Assembly: GCA_030621975.1 (NCBI GenBank)
Contig: JAUXGQ010000027.1
Location: 1 to 9,431 of the forward strand
DNA: 9,431 nt
Reading direction: 5' to 3'
Source of the DNA: Gammaproteobacteria bacterium
GTDB lineage: Bacteria; Pseudomonadota; Gammaproteobacteria; Chromatiales; Chromatiaceae
Each line of letters starts with the position of its first letter. Position 1 is the first letter of the stretch. Positions 6,749-9,431 of this stretch are shown here, one piece after another. The position numbers and the translations under genes were made by a program. The notes beneath the pieces were generated by a model. The model was given only the letters and a program-made list of their open reading frames with translations. It made no database searches and was not told the origin of the DNA.

Positions 6749-9431
6749 TTATTCCGACACGTCTAATAAAGAGTCCGACCAGGCAGTCACCCATTCTCCC
6801 GGCTTATCCCAGGCGCGCACTTGAAGTTTATGCAATCCCGACGATACCGCATTTTTTCTATCCCGACCGTTCCAAATTCTGGGTTCATGCAAACCAATCC
6901 AGTCATGCCCACTTATTCCCTGCTCGATGTCATGGGTGTGGACGGATTCATTAGTGTTCTCGTATGCCGTGTCGGTCACTTTGCAGAAGTCGACCTTGAC
7001 AGTGTCAAAGTCTGAACGGGAACGAAAGCGGTAGGCGGCCGTTTCACCAAAGAACGTGTTAATACGGGTGGGCCCGAAAAGAATTGAGTCAATGGCGACG
7101 GAACCCACTGCTTTGTCCCCAGCGCCCAGGCCGTAGAGATGCAGGGGCACCGCTTTTGTGCCACCCTGTTCCGAGGCACGCACAGTGATCGACGCCGGTT
7201 TGACTCGTACACCAAACCGTTTCGGTACTGTGACGACATCCCACTTGCGATCGGTGGTAGTGCCATCGAGTTCGAAAGTGAAGTGTTCAACTCCTTCGAC
7301 GGCAATATTGACTCGAACCTCTCCGGGCCGCTCGAGTTGATAGTCGACGACCAACGGCCAGCCGCCTTTTATCGTCGCGTTCATGGTGAAATTGCTCATG
7401 CTGAACTTTGGGGGGAATCGCACGGGTTCTGCAGCAAGCTCAGCGGCTGCGAATTCACTCTTTTGTTCGGGCTCTGGTGAGGGTTCCTCGACCGCGTAGA
7501 CGTCCTGCATCGCCACCGCTACTTCCTCGGCCGTATTGGTGTTCGGCTCGGCAGCGGTTAGCCCGCCAGGCTCCGCCACCACTTCAGGTTCTGAAGTGCC
7601 CATGACAAAACCGTTGATCGTAAAGTCTGGATCGCCGCTCGGTCCCTCCACGGCGAGCGCTGCTTCGCGACCCGAGGCCCCACCCACGCTGCCGAACAGC
7701 GTGGCGGAAGTCGCATCCGGGTCAATGGACAAGCTCTCGACTTCCAGCGACGGATCCGGGCTGGTCAGGATGCCGTCATAGGAAAATTCGCTTGGACCGG
7801 CAATGAATTGCCCGCCCAGGGTGACGTTCTGGGCGCTCGCTACCGAGAAGACCCCCAGGGGAATCTGTGCGCCCACATCACCCTGGAACAGGATATCGCC
7901 AGAGCCAGCCGTTATCGTCAGCTTGCCGGGGCCTTCGAGGCCACCAAACAGGACATCACCGCCGTCCGTCGTGACCGTGGTATCGCTCGCCAGCGTTGAG
8001 TCACCCTCAACGGTGAACGAACCGCCGCCCGTGACGTAGTCGCTATTGAAGGTCACCGAACCGGTATAGTTCTGAAAATCGTTGCTGCTCACGTCTTGCA
8101 GACCGATGGTTGGCGCAGTCGCGCGTAAGCTGCCGGTCGTTTGAATCGGCCCGTTTGCAGCGATAATACCCCCCGTTGCTGGCGACTGGAGTATCAAGGG
8201 GTCGTTAAGACTGATGCCCGCGGGATCAGTGGAGATCGTCCCCGAGCCGTCGTTTCGTCCGATGGTGATGGAAGCGAAGCCGTCTGCAAGAGCGGCCAAG
8301 TCAGTAGTCGTTAAGTCTAAGACCCCCGGGTTGGTATCCGCCGCGCCACCAACGAATATGTCTTGAGTTGAAGTCAAGGGCTGCAGGCCGACGCTCGCGT
8401 TTGTAGCCTGTACTGAGCCCGGGGAGCCCAGAAGGTCAATCTCCTCTCCGGCGAGCAGGATATCCCCACTGCCTGCCGCACCTGTGGAACTGATTGCAGC
8501 GGTCGTATTAATAGTGCTGGCGAGGATGGCAATCCTTCCGCCTGCGGTCGCAATGTCGGCGTCGACAACCACTTCGTCCGTAGCGAGCATGCGCAGCTCG
8601 TTGCCGTTGGTCTGTATTTCCCCAGTCACATTGATAGACCTTGCTGCAAGCAAGTGGGGATTATTGAAAGGACCACCCAATACAGTCATCTGTCCGTTAC
8701 TTCCACCTTCACCTTGGACCGTTGATCCGATAAGAATCCGGCCAAAACCGTCAGCTACGGTAAGAAGCTCTCCAGCCGTCAGGTCCAAGGCGGACGTGTT
8801 ATTATCTTTCCCGCCAACCGCGATACTTGCAGTCTCAGATATGGGTTGAAGAACGAGCTGCGCGTTGCTGCCCCCCCGGATTGAACCTGAGGAACCCAGA
8901 AGATCAATCTCCTCTCCGACAAGCAAGATATCCCCGCTACCGGCTACACCTGTCGAACTGATGGCACCCACAAAAATGCTGCCAGCCCCTTCAACAGCAA
9001 TCGCTCCTCCAACACTATCCGTCGAAGACGAGTCTAAAGTGCCTGCGGTCGTATTAACTGCACCTTCAATGCTACTGATATCGATGGTGCCGCTACCTTC
9101 GAAAAACATGAACTCACCACCACTTGAGCTGACGTCACCGGTAGTGAGATTCCCCAGCGCTTGAACCGTTATATCACCGCCAGGGCCACCACCAGACGAG
9201 TCTAACGCGCCTGCCGAAGTATCAACTGCACCTTGAATGCTACTGATGTTGATACTACCGCCGGGACCGCTAACGGAACCACGTGAGCTGATGTCGCCGG
9301 TGGTAACATTGCCCTGAGCTTCAACTGTTATACGACCTCCAAGCGAACCAGAAGACGAGTCTAAAGTGCCTGCGGTCGTATTAACTGCACCTTCAATGCT
9401 ACTGATATCGATGGTGCCGCTACCTTCGAAA
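6749..9431 (-). CDS. Large beta-helical exoprotein, filamentous-haemagglutinin style, 5' end cut by window
   Basis: This is the C-terminal part (at least 893 residues) of a large Ser/Thr/Gly-rich secreted protein. The frame is open to the window edge, so the ATG at 9107-9109 is internal; residues are counted from it. Upstream of and around it are repeats of about 55 residues with GNVTTGDISS and IDISSIEGAVNTTAGT. Residues 49-133 and 205-289 are copies of a longer repeat (GSGDILL-GEEIDLLG; ADGF-ILIG). Residues 290-500 continue as short beta strands of TPS/haemagglutinin-type helices. An acidic, Pro-rich linker (about 505-567) leads to a beta-sandwich tail (568-786) with Ig-like strands (PGEVRVNIAVEG; SSGLHKLQVRAWD). 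No LPXTG, PEP-CTERM, autotransporter barrel or C-terminal membrane helix is present. The stop is TAA at 6751-6749. Role inferred: surface or extracellular adhesin. Whether a signal peptide and TPS domain exist cannot be seen. Confidence 0.85.
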   Translation of the reverse strand, partial: FEGSGTIDISSIEGAVNTTAGTLDSSSGSLGGRITVEAQGNVTTGDISSRGSVSGPGGSINISSIQGAVDTSAGALDSSGGGPGGDITVQALGNLTTGDVSSSGGEFMFFEGSGTIDISSIEGAVNTTAGTLDSSSTDSVGGAIAVEGAGSIFVGAISSTGVAGSGDILLVGEEIDLLGSSGSIRGGSNAQLVLQPISETASIAVGGKDNNTSALDLTAGELLTVADGFGRILIGSTVQGEGGSNGQMTVLGGPFNNPHLLAARSINVTGEIQTNGNELRMLATDEVVVDADIATAGGRIAILASTINTTAAISSTGAAGSGDILLAGEEIDLLGSPGSVQATNASVGLQPLTSTQDIFVGGAADTNPGVLDLTTTDLAALADGFASITIGRNDGSGTISTDPAGISLNDPLILQSPATGGIIAANGPIQTTGSLRATAPTIGLQDVSSNDFQNYTGSVTFNSDYVTGGGSFTVEGDSTLASDTTVTTDGGDVLFGGLEGPGKLTITAGSGDILFQGDVGAQIPLGVFSVASAQNVTLGGQFIAGPSEFSYDGILTSPDPSLEVESLSIDPDATSATLFGSVGGASGREAALAVEGPSGDPDFTINGFVMGTSEPEVVAEPGGLTAAEPNTNTAEEVAVAMQDVYAVEEPSPEPEQKSEFAAAELAAEPVRFPPKFSMSNFTMNATIKGGWPLVVDYQLERPGEVRVNIAVEGVEHFTFELDGTTTDRKWDVVTVPKRFGVRVKPASITVRASEQGGTKAVPLHLYGLGAGDKAVGSVAIDSILFGPTRINTFFGETAAYRFRSRSDFDTVKVDFCKVTDTAYENTNESVHTHDIEQGISGHDWIGLHEPRIWNGRDRKNAVSSGLHKLQVRAWDKPGEWVTAWSDSLLDVSE
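6763..6790 (-). promoter_or_regulatory. Weak candidate promoter for the TIR-STAND gene
   Basis: Read on the minus strand, GTGACT (6790-6785) and TATTAG (6768-6763) are separated by 16 bases, each matching four of six sigma-70 consensus positions. It lies inside the last codons of the exoprotein gene and would give a leader of roughly 70 bases containing the hairpin at 6714-6735. The match is weak and chance is a serious alternative; the gene may instead rely on readthrough. Confidence 0.2.
8243..8965 (-). repeat. Two copies of a 156-codon repeat in the exoprotein gene
   Basis: Segments 8711-8965 and 8243-8497 encode matching stretches of about 85 residues whose starts are 468 bases apart (156 codons). 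Both read AISSTG(V/A)AGSGDILL, GEEIDLLGS, later VGG, LDLT and ADGF. At DNA level 8424-8493 and 8892-8961 remain clearly alignable. This is a duplicated beta-helix module. Confidence 0.8.
9024..9104 (-). repeat. 81-bp perfect direct repeat, copy 1
   Basis: This segment is identical over 81 bases to 9351-9431, 327 bp (109 codons) away. It encodes FEGSGTIDISSIEGAV and the following NTTAGTLDSS. The identity ends at 9023/9350 on one side; the other side runs off the window in copy 2, so the full length is unknown. Confidence 0.95.
9038..9364 (-). repeat. Two ~55-residue beta-helix repeats (53 and 56 codons)
   Basis: On the minus strand 9364-9206 encodes a 53-codon unit and 9205-9038 a 56-codon unit, both beginning LDSS, with GG-ITV, GN(V/L)TTGD(I/V)SS, ISSI-GAV and ending TAG or SAG plus one residue. 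Another unit starts at 9037 (LDSSSTDSVGG) and one ends at 9365, so the array continues beyond the window. The repeats are diverged except for the 81-bp identical stretch shared by alternate units. Confidence 0.85.
9351..9431 (-). repeat. 81-bp perfect direct repeat, copy 2 (reaches window edge)
   Basis: The segment is identical base for base to 9024-9104. It sits one double unit (327 bp) upstream in the exoprotein reading frame, so recombination between the copies would delete or add exactly 109 codons without a frameshift. Confidence 0.95.

Noticed and set aside
9107..9109. ATG as start of the exoprotein gene
   Set aside because: It is inside the repeat array; the same frame continues through 9431 with matching repeats and no stop codon.

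Overview
The window contains three large protein genes, two of them cut by the window edges, and no RNA genes, CRISPR array or transposase. Gene content (a multidomain c-di-GMP enzyme, a large beta-helical exoprotein, a TIR-STAND-WD40 protein), Shine-Dalgarno-like sites and moderately GC-rich coding DNA suggest a Gram-negative proteobacterium, most likely a gammaproteobacterium. That placement is inferred from protein style, not from a marker gene.

Layout: (1) 1-1754, plus strand, is the C-terminal part of a c-di-GMP turnover protein: the end of one GGDEF domain, a second degenerate GGDEF domain, and an intact EAL phosphodiesterase domain. (2) 1755-2217 is a 463-base spacer between convergent genes, with a few hairpins and two tiny ORFs but no recognisable gene. 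(3) 2218-6684, minus strand, is a complete 1488-residue protein: TIR domain, nSTAND1-type NTPase, coiled coil, one transmembrane helix and 17 WD40 blades. (4) 6749-9431, minus strand, is the C-terminal 893 or so residues of a large secreted beta-helix protein of the filamentous-haemagglutinin style, ending in an acidic Pro-rich linker and an Ig-like/beta-sandwich tail.

The most interesting gene is the TIR-STAND-WD40 protein. Its architecture is that of bacterial NLR-like conflict proteins: a C-terminal repeat sensor, a central ATP-driven oligomerisation switch and an N-terminal TIR effector that would consume NAD+. Two features deserve attention. A basic-flanked transmembrane helix separates NTPase and propellers, which by the positive-inside rule puts the WD40 sensor outside the cytoplasm. 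The propeller also shows a recent DNA-level duplication of a blade pair (246-bp period). The gene lies 64 bp downstream of the exoprotein gene on the same strand, so co-transcription is possible. I see no evidence for a functional link to the GGDEF-EAL gene, which converges on it.
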